A stretch of 64,000 nt of DNA from Mycobacterium sp. Root265 (lineage in GTDB: Bacteria > Actinomycetota > Actinomycetes > Mycobacteriales > Mycobacteriaceae): contig NZ_LMJA01000001.1 in NCBI RefSeq assembly GCF_001428895.1, positions 125,150-189,149 on the forward strand, given 5' to 3'. Made by a program: the position numbers and the translations under genes. Positions 1-8,788 of this stretch are shown here, one piece after another. The notes under the pieces are model-generated. The model saw nothing but the letters and a program-made list of their open reading frames with translations. It ran no database searches and was not told where the DNA came from. The first letter of the stretch is position 1; every line of letters starts with the position of its first letter.

Positions 1-1638
1 AGCTACTACGGCCTGCTGTTCTCCGGGACGGGCCCGTTGCTGGCGGTGTGCATCGTGCTGTGCGCGTGGGCGTTGCTGGTGGCGGTGCGTGACCGCCGGC
101 TGATTCCGGCGGCGGTCGCGGTCGGGGCGGCGATCATCGTCTCCCGGGGCACCACCGTGGTGGCCACTGAGGTTCCACTCTATGACTGGACCTACAAGCA
201 TCTCGCGGTGGTCGACTACATCCTGGTGAACGGCCGCATCGCGCCGGACGGCACCGACATCTACGCCCAATGGTCGGCCTTCTTCGTGATGTTCGCCTGG
301 TTCAGTGACGTCACCGGCATCGCCCCGATGACCATCGCCCATGTCTTCGCTCCGGTCATCCACGTGCTCATCGCACTTGCCGTGTACTGCGCGGCGCGGG
401 TCCTCGGACGCTCGCGGCGCACCGCGATCACGGCGGCCTTCCTGGCCGAGGTGTTCAACTGGGTGGGCCAGGACTACTTTTCGCCGCAGGCATGGTCGTT
501 GGCACTGGCCTTCGGCATGATCGTGCTGCTGCTGGCATCACCACGCAGCCGTGCCAGCGGTGTGCTGGCCATCGTGGTGTTCGCCGCGACGGTGCCCACC
601 CACCAGCTGACCCCGTTCTGGGCGGTCGCGGTGGCGTGCCTGCTGTGCGTGTTCAGGCGTGCCCGGCCCTGGTGGATCTCGGTGGTCATGGTGACGATCG
701 TCGGCAGCTATCTGTTGCTCAACCTGGAGGCGGTGTTGCCCTACGGTGTGTTCTCCGGCAGCAGCGTGGTGAGCAACGCCACCAGCAACGTGGTGAGTTC
801 CGGTATGCCCGCCAAGGATTTCACCTCGGCAGTGGTGCGCGCGTTGTCCCTGACGGTGGTGGCGACGGCCTTCTGCAGCGCGATCTGGTTGTGGCGGCGC
901 AAGCGTCCGATGGTCGGCCTGTCCATCGTGGCGTTCTCGTCGTTCGGTCTGCTGCTGGGACAGAACTACGGCGGTGAGGCGATCTTCCGGGTGTATCTGT
1001 ACGCCCTGCTCGGTTGCGCGATCCTGATCGCACCCGCGGTGGTGGCCGGCGTGGACCGGAATCGGGTCGGCCCGCGCGCCGCCCTCACCCGGGTGATCGC
1101 GGTGCTCGGACTGAGCGGGGTGTCACTGGCCGGCCTGCACGGCTACGTCGCGCTGTGGCCGATGGTGCTGGAAACCCGCGCCCAGGTCGACCTGATGAAC
1201 TCGATCACCACCGACGCGGATCTGCGCACCCGCCTGGTGATGATGCGTCTCGGCGGGATGCCCACCCGGCTGAACGCCGACTACGCCGACGTGGTGTATT
1301 TCAACCCGTACTTCGACGAGACGATCGCCTACGACCTGTGGGACGGCCAGGACCCGAATCTCGCGGAGCGCAAGAAGAACTTCCCCGCCGACAACGACAT
1401 CGACATGCTCAACGACAACGCCACCCGCGAGGCGTACATGGCGTACCTGATGTTCAGCGAGCAGTCGAACAAGGCCCTGCGGTACTACGGCGACTACCGT
1501 CCCGAGGCGATCGAGATCCTGCAGGACGCGCTCCGCAGCTCGCCGAACTGGTCGGTGTTCTACGAGGACGGCGCCACGCTGGTGTTCCGCAGTGTCAACC
1601 ACGAGAACGCGGCCGAAGGAGAGTCGGACGGTGGCTGA
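1..1638 (+). CDS. Polytopic membrane protein of a polysaccharide locus (5' truncated)
   Basis: The reading frame is open from the first base of the window, so the true start lies upstream. About 545 residues are visible. They hold roughly eleven or twelve hydrophobic segments up to about residue 380, followed by a soluble C-terminal tail of about 160 residues rich in Asp, Asn and Tyr. A loop after the second segment carries charged and aromatic residues (YDWTYKH, then YAQW), and a THQLTPF motif sits between two later helices. This layout resembles GT-C-fold glycosyltransferases or Wzy-like polymerases, but I recognise no diagnostic catalytic motif. It overlaps the next glycosyltransferase gene by 8 bases, which suggests translational coupling. 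A role in assembling or exporting an extracellular glycan is inferred from its neighbours only. Confidence 0.75.
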   Translation, partial: SYYGLLFSGTGPLLAVCIVLCAWALLVAVRDRRLIPAAVAVGAAIIVSRGTTVVATEVPLYDWTYKHLAVVDYILVNGRIAPDGTDIYAQWSAFFVMFAWFSDVTGIAPMTIAHVFAPVIHVLIALAVYCAARVLGRSRRTAITAAFLAEVFNWVGQDYFSPQAWSLALAFGMIVLLLASPRSRASGVLAIVVFAATVPTHQLTPFWAVAVACLLCVFRRARPWWISVVMVTIVGSYLLLNLEAVLPYGVFSGSSVVSNATSNVVSSGMPAKDFTSAVVRALSLTVVATAFCSAIWLWRRKRPMVGLSIVAFSSFGLLLGQNYGGEAIFRVYLYALLGCAILIAPAVVAGVDRNRVGPRAALTRVIAVLGLSGVSLAGLHGYVALWPMVLETRAQVDLMNSITTDADLRTRLVMMRLGGMPTRLNADYADVVYFNPYFDETIAYDLWDGQDPNLAERKKNFPADNDIDMLNDNATREAYMAYLMFSEQSNKALRYYGDYRPEAIEILQDALRSSPNWSVFYEDGATLVFRSVNHENAAEGESDGG

Positions 1639-2575
1639 CACCCTGCCGGTCACCGCTACCCGGCTGTCGGTCGTGGTGTGTTGCTACACCGCGGCACGGC
1701 GGGCGCAGGTGCTGCGTGTCGTCGAATCGGCGCTGAACCAGGTCGCCGGCAACGGGGACGAGATCATTGTCGTCGTCGACCACAACGACGAGCTGCGCGA
1801 CGATCTGTCGACCGCACTACCGGAGTCGATCATCCTCATTCCGAACACCTTTGAACGTGGACTGTCCGGTGCCCGCAACACCGGGGTGGGGCGTGCGGGC
1901 AATGAGGTCGTGGTGTTCGTCGACGATGACGCGGTGCTCACCCCGGGTGCACTCGACGGCGCGCGGCAGGCGTTCGACGATCCGTCGATCGTCGCGATCG
2001 GCGGTGCGGTCGACGCCGACTGGGAGGTCGGGTCGGCACCGGACTGGTTCCCCCAGGAGTACGGCTGGGTCGTCGGGTGCGATTACCGGGGGTTGCCGGC
2101 CTGCGGCGATCAGATCCGCAATCCGATCGGCGCGGCCATGGCCGTCCGGCGCGCCGCTCTCAACCACATCAACGGCTTCTCCACGAAGCTCGGCCGGGTG
2201 GGCGAGCTCCCCTCCGGATGCGAGGAGACGCTGATGGGCGTCCAGTTGCGCGCCGAATTCCCCGAACAGCGGATTGTCCGGCACACCGCATTCCGTGTTT
2301 CCCATCATGTTCCCTCCGTTCGGGCCACCCTGCGCTATTTCACCAGCCGCTGCTATCACGAGGGCCGGTCCAAGGCCGCGCTGACCCGGATCTCCGGCCG
2401 GCAGGCCGCGCTGTCCAGCGAACGTAGTTACACCACCCGGATACTTACCTCGGGTGCCTGGCAGGCCCGCCGTAATCCGCGCAGGCTCATCGCACTGGTC
2501 GCGGGGTTCCTCTACACCGCAACCGGATTCGCGACCGGTATGGTGCTCACCGCACGTCAGGAACGCCATCGATGA
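1631..2575 (+). CDS. Family 2 glycosyltransferase
   Basis: A 314-residue protein with the GT-A fold hallmarks of family GT2. It has the N-terminal SVVVCCYTA strand-loop, a VVVDHND segment near residues 47-53, a GLSGARNTG motif at 77-85, and the metal and nucleotide-sugar binding acidic triad DDD at 98-100. A later CEET segment matches the usual acidic catalytic region. A hydrophobic stretch near the C-terminus could anchor it in the membrane. I chose GTG 1631 because AAGGAG lies 8-10 bases upstream; a GTG at 1592 has no such site. It overlaps the preceding gene by 8 bases and the next by 4, so it belongs to a tightly coupled glycan operon. Donor and acceptor are unknown. Confidence 0.85.
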   Translation: MADTLPVTATRLSVVVCCYTAARRAQVLRVVESALNQVAGNGDEIIVVVDHNDELRDDLSTALPESIILIPNTFERGLSGARNTGVGRAGNEVVVFVDDDAVLTPGALDGARQAFDDPSIVAIGGAVDADWEVGSAPDWFPQEYGWVVGCDYRGLPACGDQIRNPIGAAMAVRRAALNHINGFSTKLGRVGELPSGCEETLMGVQLRAEFPEQRIVRHTAFRVSHHVPSVRATLRYFTSRCYHEGRSKAALTRISGRQAALSSERSYTTRILTSGAWQARRNPRRLIALVAGFLYTATGFATGMVLTARQERHR

Positions 2576-3099
2576 ACGCACTGCTCCACCCCCGGATCGC
2601 CGGCGCGGCCGCTGGGGTCATCCTGATCTACTTCATCGCCGAGTGGCTGCTCCCACCGATCATGCCGGTGGCGGTCGTGCTGACCGGGTTGGCCGTCGCG
2701 GTGACCGCGGCGGCGCTGAGTGCCCAGCGGCTGATCGCCGGCCCGCCCGCAACGCTGCTCGCGGCGGCCGGCGTCGCCCTGGCACTCACCGGCATCGTCG
2801 CCGACCACGTGACACGCACCAGCCTCGATTCGGCGTTCAAGCTGCTCGGCGCCGCGGGTATCTTCCTGATCGGTACCGGCACGAAATTGCCTGCGCCGCT
2901 GCGATTGCTGCTCACCGGCGCCGGCCTGACCGCGCTCGTCGGCTACCTGGTCTCGGTGAGCGGACACGCATCCGCGATGGACACGGTCGCGACCGGCATG
3001 CTGGCGATCTACCCGGTGCTGGTGTCGGTTCTCGTGCTGGGTTGGGCGCGTCCGAGCGTGCCCGCGCCCATCGCTGCCGACGATGAGGTGACGGTGTGA
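2572..3099 (+). CDS. Small integral membrane protein of the glycan operon
   Basis: A 175-residue protein made almost wholly of hydrophobic segments, about five or six helices, with a short charged C-terminal tail (AADDEVTV). It starts with ATG inside the stop of the preceding glycosyltransferase (ATGA overlap) and its own stop overlaps the GTG of the GH16 gene. I recognise no family. In this setting it may be a partner of the upstream polytopic protein, for example a small subunit of a glycan polymerase or flippase, but that is inference from position. Confidence 0.7.
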   Translation: MNALLHPRIAGAAAGVILIYFIAEWLLPPIMPVAVVLTGLAVAVTAAALSAQRLIAGPPATLLAAAGVALALTGIVADHVTRTSLDSAFKLLGAAGIFLIGTGTKLPAPLRLLLTGAGLTALVGYLVSVSGHASAMDTVATGMLAIYPVLVSVLVLGWARPSVPAPIAADDEVTV

Positions 3100-3893
3100 G
3101 AGCCCTGCGGCTGGGGGTGCTGCTCCTTGTCGGCATGCTGGTCTGCTCCTGTGCGCTGACCGGAACGGCCTCCGGACAACCCCGGGTGCTGTTGGACGCC
3201 GAGTTCGACGGGCCCGCAGGCAGCCCGCCCGACGGTATCTGGCAGGTGGCCACCGGCGGCGGGGGCTGGGGCAACAACGAATCGCAGGTCTACTCCGACC
3301 ATCCCGACAACGTCGGCTTGGACGGCAACGGCCACCTGGCCCTCACCGCGCGACGAGATGCCAACGGCCAGATCACCTCGTCGCGGATCAGCACCGACAA
3401 CACCTTCGCCTTCACCTACGGCCGTGCCGAGGCCCGCATCTCGCTGCCGGCCGGAACCGGTCTGCACCCGGCTTTCTGGCTGCTCGGCGCCAACCTCGAT
3501 GAGGTCGGGTGGCCGGCCGCCGGCGAGATCGACGTGATCGAGACCCTCAACCACGCCACGGAATGGCATTCGGCCGTGCACGCTCCGCAAGCCGGAACCG
3601 AACGCGGCCAACAGATGTCGGCGGCGGGACCGGTGCCGTTCCCGCTGGCCGGTGTGTTCCGCACCTACTGGGTCGAACGCACACCGGGCCGCATCGTGAC
3701 CGGTGTCGACGATGTCACCCTGCTCACCGTCACACCGCTGAACCTGGCGGAGGGCGCGACGTGGGTTTTCGACGCACCGTTCCAGCTCCTGCTCAACCTG
3801 GCGGTCGGCGGGAACTGGCCCGGACCTGCCGACGAGTCCACCCCGTATCCGTCCACCATGCTCGTCGACTGGGTGAGGGTCACCGAACTATGA
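3096..3893 (+). CDS. Secreted glycoside hydrolase family 16 (beta-glucanase-like)
   Basis: A 265-residue protein with an N-terminal hydrophobic signal (residues 1-27) and a GH16 domain filling the rest. The catalytic signature GEIDVIE is present, with E144 as likely nucleophile, D146 as helper and E149 as acid/base. WGNNESQVY and the GRAEARISLPAGTG stretch before the active site are typical of laminarinase-type GH16 enzymes. VCSC at residues 16-19 could act as a weak lipobox, so it may be a lipoprotein rather than freely secreted. GTG 3096 overlaps the preceding stop, and its stop overlaps the next ATG. A GH16 enzyme inside a glycosyltransferase operon suggests trimming, release or remodelling of the polymer made there, possibly with beta-1,3 or beta-1,4 glucan links. 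The exact linkage is not predictable from sequence. Confidence 0.88.
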   Translation: MRALRLGVLLLVGMLVCSCALTGTASGQPRVLLDAEFDGPAGSPPDGIWQVATGGGGWGNNESQVYSDHPDNVGLDGNGHLALTARRDANGQITSSRISTDNTFAFTYGRAEARISLPAGTGLHPAFWLLGANLDEVGWPAAGEIDVIETLNHATEWHSAVHAPQAGTERGQQMSAAGPVPFPLAGVFRTYWVERTPGRIVTGVDDVTLLTVTPLNLAEGATWVFDAPFQLLLNLAVGGNWPGPADESTPYPSTMLVDWVRVTEL

Positions 3894-5158
3894 CCGCCAA
3901 GCTGACGATCGACCCCGCAATGACATCCGTCGGCAGCCCCGACGGTGGGCACGCACGCTGGATCGGGCACCTCGACATCGACACGGTCGGCGACCACGAT
4001 GGCCAGGTGACCGTCACGATCACCCGTCCGGACGAATACCGCAGGGCGCGCATACTTTTGCGTAACGGATCGGGTCCCATCGATTTCGTCGAAGCCGATA
4101 TCGTCGACGGCGCGGTCACGCTGACCATTCCGGAACAGTTCGGGCGCCCGGGTGCACCCCGGGAGAGCCCGCTGCCGCCGATCTCGGTCGTGCTGTGCAC
4201 CCGGGAACGCCCCGATGACCTGACCGGTGCGCTCGCCTCGCTGCGCACCGTCGACTACCCGGACTTCGAGATCGTGGTAGTCGACAATGCCCCCACCACC
4301 GATGCCACCGAACGCGTGGTCGCCGCCGCGGCCGACCCACGGATCAGGCGGGTCGTGGAACCGGTTGCCGGACTGTCGAATGCGCGTAATGCCGGACTGA
4401 GGGCCGCCCGCCACGACATCGTGGCCTTCACCGATGACGACGTCGTGGTCGACCCGCACTGGCTGCACGGGCTGGCCCGCGGATTCGATCGTGCCGACGA
4501 TGTGTCGTGTGTCTGCGGGATGGTGCCCAGCGGCGAACTGCGCACAGCGGCGCAGGCCTACTTCGACCAGCGGGTGTCGTGGGCTTCCACGCTGGCGCCG
4601 CGTACCTACTCGCTGGCCGACCCGCCGACGGATCTGCCGCTGTTTCCTTTTCAGGTGGGCATCTACGGCACCGGTGCGAATTTCGCGATCAAACGCAACG
4701 CCGCCACCGCCATGGGTGGGTTCGATGAGGCGCTGGGCGCCGGCACCTCCACCAAGGGGGGTGAGGACATCGACATGTTCTTCCGCTTGGTGGCGGCCGG
4801 GCACACCCTGGTCAACGAGCCGGCCGCGATCGTGTGGCACCGCCACCGCAGCGACGGCGCGGCGCTGCTCATCCAGGCCCGCGGTTACGGACTGGGTCTC
4901 GGTGCCTGGCTGACCAAGGTGACGCTCGATCGCCACCACCGGCGGCTGGCCTTCCGGGTGGCGCGCAAGCAGTTCCGGTCCTCGTTGCGGGCGGGCGCCG
5001 GGTACGGCGCGGTCATGGTGCCTCCGGCCGATCTCGGCGAGAGCATCCCCAGGTCGGTCGGACGCACCGAGGTGCTGTCCGTGCTGGGCGGGCCGTGGGC
5101 GCTGTGGCAGGGACGCCGGCAGGGCCGCCGTTCGTCGCCGATGGGGCGGGCGGGCTAA
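3890..5158 (+). CDS. Family 2 glycosyltransferase with N-terminal extension
   Basis: A 422-residue protein. Residues 1-95 form an extension with no motif I recognise. The GT2 domain follows: ISVVLCTRERPDDL at 98-111, VVVDNAPTTD near 129-138, GLSNARNAGL at 161-170, the DDD metal-binding triad at 182-184, and a GGEDIDMFFR segment that supplies the late acidic catalytic residues. A WHRHRSDG stretch lies near the C-terminus. The ATG at 3890 overlaps the GH16 stop (ATGA), so it is the last gene of the five-gene glycan operon. It meets the next gene tail to tail with a 4-base overlap. It probably adds a sugar on the cytoplasmic side; donor and acceptor are unknown. Confidence 0.86.
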   Translation: MTAKLTIDPAMTSVGSPDGGHARWIGHLDIDTVGDHDGQVTVTITRPDEYRRARILLRNGSGPIDFVEADIVDGAVTLTIPEQFGRPGAPRESPLPPISVVLCTRERPDDLTGALASLRTVDYPDFEIVVVDNAPTTDATERVVAAAADPRIRRVVEPVAGLSNARNAGLRAARHDIVAFTDDDVVVDPHWLHGLARGFDRADDVSCVCGMVPSGELRTAAQAYFDQRVSWASTLAPRTYSLADPPTDLPLFPFQVGIYGTGANFAIKRNAATAMGGFDEALGAGTSTKGGEDIDMFFRLVAAGHTLVNEPAAIVWHRHRSDGAALLIQARGYGLGLGAWLTKVTLDRHHRRLAFRVARKQFRSSLRAGAGYGAVMVPPADLGESIPRSVGRTEVLSVLGGPWALWQGRRQGRRSSPMGRAG

Positions 5159-6390
5159 CCGGAGGACAGCAGGTCGGCCACGGTCTGGGGGAGCAGTCCC
5201 AGTGCTGCGCTGATTGCCTCCGGATCGAACACCGAGCGGTGGAATTCGGCGGTGAACCACAGGTTCTCTGCCACCGCCACCGAGGTCACCGTCACCCCGG
5301 TGGCGGCCGCGGGGTCGTTGGCCACCAGCATGCAGGCGTGCTCGGCAGAGGTGAACGGCCAGGGGCCGTTCCATTGCGGGGAGCCCAGGTTCGAATGCAG
5401 CAGGTGCAATCTCGGTGCGGCCGGGACACCGGTCGTCAGGGGATCGATCCGGCCGGCACCGCGAGCCTTCGCGGTGCCCACCAACAGATTCGCCACCGGC
5501 CGGCCGGTCCGTGCGGCGCGGGTCATCTCGTGCTGCAGGCGCGCCGGGCCGCCGGCGCGGTCGATGACGAAATCGAGGCCGGCCGAGAAGGATGCCAGCG
5601 TGTCCCGGCCGCCGGGAAGGTAGCGCCGCACGTCGAACGGGACCTTCACCGCGTCGTCCACCGCGATACCGGCCCGCTCGAACGACGACCACAGCGCACA
5701 GGTGAACAACGCCACCATGCTCACCCCGGGCAGTTGGCGGTCCCGGCGGGCGCGCAACTCGGCGACCTCATCGGCGCCCAGCCCGATCACCCGGGTGGCC
5801 GGGGAAGGGGTGAACGGCGTGCCGGGTCCCGACGACACGGGGCCGTGCCCGGCCGGAGCGCTCCGGTCTCGTTGGGCTGCCAGCAGTTTCGCCAGTCGCA
5901 CCGGGTTGGCGCCGAACGTCGCCGCCGCCGCGACGCCCAGGGGTGAACGGGTGCGCGCATACCGTCGCCAGGTCTCGGGATCGCGAGCATCGGTGATACC
6001 GAACAGCACGTCGAGCAGCGTGTGGATGAGCGGGATCTCGCCGAGTCCGTGGCTGAAGTCGATCGCCAGCCAGTCGCCCGCGGCGGCCACCGTGACACCG
6101 CGGTCATCGAGTGCCCGGACGGTCTGCAACAGCCCCAGGGGCGGGGCCGGATCAGCCGGCGGAGCAACCGCATACACCCGGGGGGCGCGGCCCTCGGTCA
6201 CGCGGCTCCAGCGGGAATTTGCCGCCGATGGTTCCAGGCACAGCCGGGCGACGGGGCCCGCAGCGGTCATCGCGTCCAGACGCGAGGTCAGCTGGTGATG
6301 CGACGGAATCCTCAGCGGCCCCACCACGACGGCCGACCGCCGCCGGCTGTGCACCGTGTCGAGGGTCGCCACCCGGACGCGCCCGGTCAC
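5155..6390 (-). CDS. Condensation-domain-like acyltransferase (PapA/WS-DGAT-type fold)
   Basis: A 411-residue protein with the length and arrangement of a stand-alone condensation or acyltransferase fold. The expected HHxxxDG active-site motif appears as SHGLGEI at 113-119: the second histidine (H114) is kept, the first is Ser, and the Asp-Gly pair is Glu-Ile. A VPFDVRRYLPG segment in the second half fits the DFGWG-region position of the family, although that motif itself is not clear. In mycobacteria related enzymes acylate trehalose, phthiocerol or glycolipids. It lies tail to tail with the glycan operon and 18 bases upstream of the p55 stop, so it could acylate the glycan, or be a degenerate relative with lost activity. 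The family call is moderate and the substrate unknown. Confidence 0.55.
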   Translation of the reverse strand: MTGRVRVATLDTVHSRRRSAVVVGPLRIPSHHQLTSRLDAMTAAGPVARLCLEPSAANSRWSRVTEGRAPRVYAVAPPADPAPPLGLLQTVRALDDRGVTVAAAGDWLAIDFSHGLGEIPLIHTLLDVLFGITDARDPETWRRYARTRSPLGVAAAATFGANPVRLAKLLAAQRDRSAPAGHGPVSSGPGTPFTPSPATRVIGLGADEVAELRARRDRQLPGVSMVALFTCALWSSFERAGIAVDDAVKVPFDVRRYLPGGRDTLASFSAGLDFVIDRAGGPARLQHEMTRAARTGRPVANLLVGTAKARGAGRIDPLTTGVPAAPRLHLLHSNLGSPQWNGPWPFTSAEHACMLVANDPAAATGVTVTSVAVAENLWFTAEFHRSVFDPEAISAALGLLPQTVADLLSSG

Positions 6391-6408
6391 GGGGTCACCC
6401 CAGTGTGG

Positions 6409-8001
6409 TCAGGACGACGGCGGCGCCGGAAACGCCGAACTGTCTTGGTCTTCCGCGGCCGGGATGATCTCGTCGTCCTGCTCGTCGTGGTGGTTACGGT
6501 CGCTGATCAGCAGCGACGACAGGGCGCCGACGACACACACCACCGCGGTGATGGCGAATATCTCGCCGTATTGCATGGTGTAGGCGATCCGGGTGTTCTC
6601 CATCAGTTGCCTGCCCGCGTCCAGCAGATTGCCGGTGTCGACGACGGGCAACGACTGCAGAATCTGGTTGAAGCGGTACAGACCCCAGGCCGACAAGGCA
6701 GCCATACCGATGAGCATGCCGATCATCCGGGAGACGACCACCGAGGCCGAGGCGATTCCGTGTTCGGCGGACGGCACGACCCGCAGCGCCGCGGAGGTCA
6801 GCGGACCGATCACCAGCCCGAGTCCGAAGCCGGCCAGGGCCAGGTCGGTGTCGAAGGTCGGCAGCGTGAAAAGCCCTAGATCGTGACGCGCGGAGAGCAC
6901 GTTGACATCCCAGTGCGAGATCAGCCAGTAGCCGAACGCGGCGATCAGCAGGCCGATCACTGCAATGGGCCGATCACCGATCCGGGTGGCCAGCCAGCCG
7001 CCGAGCAGCGCACCGATGGGCAGCGCGATGAGGAAGCGCAGCAGCAGCACGACAGCTTCGTTCTTGTCCATGCCGAGCACGCCCTGCCCGAACAGTTCGA
7101 CGTTGACCAGCGTCACCATCAGTGCGGCACCCGCGGTCAGCGACGCGGCCAACGCGGCCAGGAAGGGGCGGAACTTCACTCCGGCAGGTTCCAGGAGCCG
7201 GGTGGTGGCCTTCTTTTCCCAGACGAAGAAGCCGACCATGGTGACCACCGCCACGATCAGCAGCGGGATCCCGTAGCTGGGCAGCAGATTCTTGCCGTCC
7301 GGCGCCGGGTTGTACAGGCCCACGACAGCGGCGCCGAGGGCGATGGCCAGCAGCAGGCCGCCGACGACGTCCACCTTCTGCTGCGGTTGATCGCGATCCC
7401 GGGACGGCACGCTGAAATGGATCATGACCATCGCGACCGCGGCCATCGGGATGTTGATCCAGAAGATGTCGCGCCAGGTGCTCAGCGCCCACACGACGGC
7501 GATGCCGTAGAGCGGCCCCAGCACGCTGCCGAGTTCCTGGGCCGCACCGATGCCGCCGAGCACGGTGGCTCGGCCGCGTGCCGACCAGAGGTCGGCCGCC
7601 AGTGCCAGGGTGACGGGCAGCAGGGCGCCACTGGCGATGCCCAGGATGGTGCGACCGATGACCAGCGTGGTCAGGTCGCCGGCCAGGGCGGTGACCACCG
7701 ATCCGGCCATGAAGCCGAGCAGTCCGATCTGCAGAATCGCCTTGCGGCCGAACCGGTCTGACGCCTTGCCCAGCAGCGGCATGGCCGCGATGTAGCCGAG
7801 CAGATAGCTGGTCACGATGGGCGTGACCTGCTGGATCTGGTTGATCGGGATGCCGACGTCTCGCATGATGTCGGTCATGATGGTGATCACGACATAGGTG
7901 TCGAGAGCACCAAGGGTGACCGCCAGGCCACCCGCACTGATTGCGAGGCGGCGGTTGGTGCCCGCCGAGCCGGCCGCCCGGTGGCTGTTGGCCGCCGTCA
8001 T
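6409..8001 (-). CDS. MFS efflux pump P55 (Rv1410c family)
   Basis: A 530-residue major facilitator protein with about 14 transmembrane segments. TM1 carries an acidic residue in GALDTYVV (D34), as in drug:proton antiporters. Motif A is [11 protein letters not shown] at 78-88, and an [14 protein letters not shown] stretch matches the motif B/C region. The cytoplasmic C-terminus is acidic and rich in His and Asp. Its ATG shares one base with the stop of lprG, the conserved mycobacterial lprG-p55 pair. In that family the pump and the LprG lipoprotein work together to move triacylglycerides and lipoglycans through the envelope and affect drug tolerance; this is family knowledge. Family and operon assignments are secure. 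Confidence 0.93.
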   Translation of the reverse strand: MTAANSHRAAGSAGTNRRLAISAGGLAVTLGALDTYVVITIMTDIMRDVGIPINQIQQVTPIVTSYLLGYIAAMPLLGKASDRFGRKAILQIGLLGFMAGSVVTALAGDLTTLVIGRTILGIASGALLPVTLALAADLWSARGRATVLGGIGAAQELGSVLGPLYGIAVVWALSTWRDIFWINIPMAAVAMVMIHFSVPSRDRDQPQQKVDVVGGLLLAIALGAAVVGLYNPAPDGKNLLPSYGIPLLIVAVVTMVGFFVWEKKATTRLLEPAGVKFRPFLAALAASLTAGAALMVTLVNVELFGQGVLGMDKNEAVVLLLRFLIALPIGALLGGWLATRIGDRPIAVIGLLIAAFGYWLISHWDVNVLSARHDLGLFTLPTFDTDLALAGFGLGLVIGPLTSAALRVVPSAEHGIASASVVVSRMIGMLIGMAALSAWGLYRFNQILQSLPVVDTGNLLDAGRQLMENTRIAYTMQYGEIFAITAVVCVVGALSSLLISDRNHHDEQDDEIIPAAEDQDSSAFPAPPSS

Positions 8002-8720
8002 CAGCTACCGGGCTTCGTGACGGTGACGGCCTTGCCCCAGTCGGTGAGGGTCATCGTGATGGTGTTGCCCGCCGACGGCGCGATCTGCACCTGAGCCAGC
8101 TGGTGGTCGCCGTCCTCGCGAATCCATGCGGTGGCCGGGGCCGGAGCGGCCTGCTTGAGCTGCGGGGCGATCTTGTTGACCGCGTCGGCGCTGACGGTGC
8201 CGGTGATCTTCACCGCGTCCGAACCGCTGATGGCCTCGCGGCCCTCGGCCTTGGGGTCGGAGAAGCTCGCCAGGATGTTGGCCAGGCCGGTGTCCGGGTT
8301 CAGGATGGCCGAGATGTCATAGATATCGGCGGCCGGGCCGAAGTTCTGCATGTTGCCGCCCTTGGTGATGGCGCCGTACAGATCGCCGTCGGCGACGACG
8401 AAGGCGACATCGGTCAGCTTCTGGCCGAGGAAGATGATGTCGGCGTCGCCCTGGGCCGCCACCACGGGGGCGTTGGTCAGATCGCCGCTGAGGCTGGCGA
8501 TGGGCAGTTCCTTGATCTCACCGCCGACGGTCAGTTCGAGGTGCACGCTCTGCTGGCTGCGGGTGGTCTCGGCGGATTCGGTGATCAGCGTGGCCGCTTC
8601 GGGGAGCGGGGCGTCATTGGTCTTCGACCCGCAGCCGACGAGCGCTGCTGCCGCCATCAGGATGGCGAAGAGGGGGAGGAGGATCCGGACTGCACGGGGG
8701 CGCGTCTGCATGATCTGCAT
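8001..8720 (-). CDS. lprG: Lipoprotein LprG (lipid carrier)
   Basis: A 239-residue lipoprotein of the LppX/LprG family. The N-terminus is basic, then hydrophobic, and ends in the lipobox LVGC with Cys30 as the lipidated residue. The mature part has the alternating pattern of a half-barrel that holds acylated lipids. It is the first gene of the lprG-p55 operon, with a 1-base stop/start overlap. Two starts are possible: ATG 8720 or ATG 8711. A TACGAT -10-like box overlaps the first ATG and lies 7 bases before the second, so ATG 8711 could be the start of a leaderless transcript. LprG carries triacylated glycolipids (LAM, LM, TAG) in the periplasm; that function is family knowledge. Confidence 0.93.
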   Translation of the reverse strand: MQIMQTRPRAVRILLPLFAILMAAAALVGCGSKTNDAPLPEAATLITESAETTRSQQSVHLELTVGGEIKELPIASLSGDLTNAPVVAAQGDADIIFLGQKLTDVAFVVADGDLYGAITKGGNMQNFGPAADIYDISAILNPDTGLANILASFSDPKAEGREAISGSDAVKITGTVSADAVNKIAPQLKQAAPAPATAWIREDGDHQLAQVQIAPSAGNTITMTLTDWGKAVTVTKPGS

Positions 8721-8776
8721 CGTAGTGGGTCGCCCCGAGTGGCCCCCGAGCTACGTGGACGGGGCGACCGCATCAC

Positions 8777-8782
8777 TAATCT
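8777..8782 (+). promoter_or_regulatory. Candidate -10 box for leaderless ribE transcript
   Basis: TAATCT lies exactly 6 bases before the ribE ATG, which places the predicted transcript start on the A of the start codon. The whole gap between lprG and ribE is 68 bases, too short for a riboswitch leader. No strong -35 element is apparent. Confidence 0.5.
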
Positions 8783-8788
8783 TGAGAC

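Noticed and set aside
3665-5692. Minus-strand open frame of 675 codons opposite the second GT2 gene
   Set aside because: It runs through GH16, GT2 and the end of the acyltransferase gene without any motif; typical antisense frame.
8721-8788. FMN riboswitch before ribE
   Set aside because: The gap is only 68 bases, and the likely transcript starts at the start codon.
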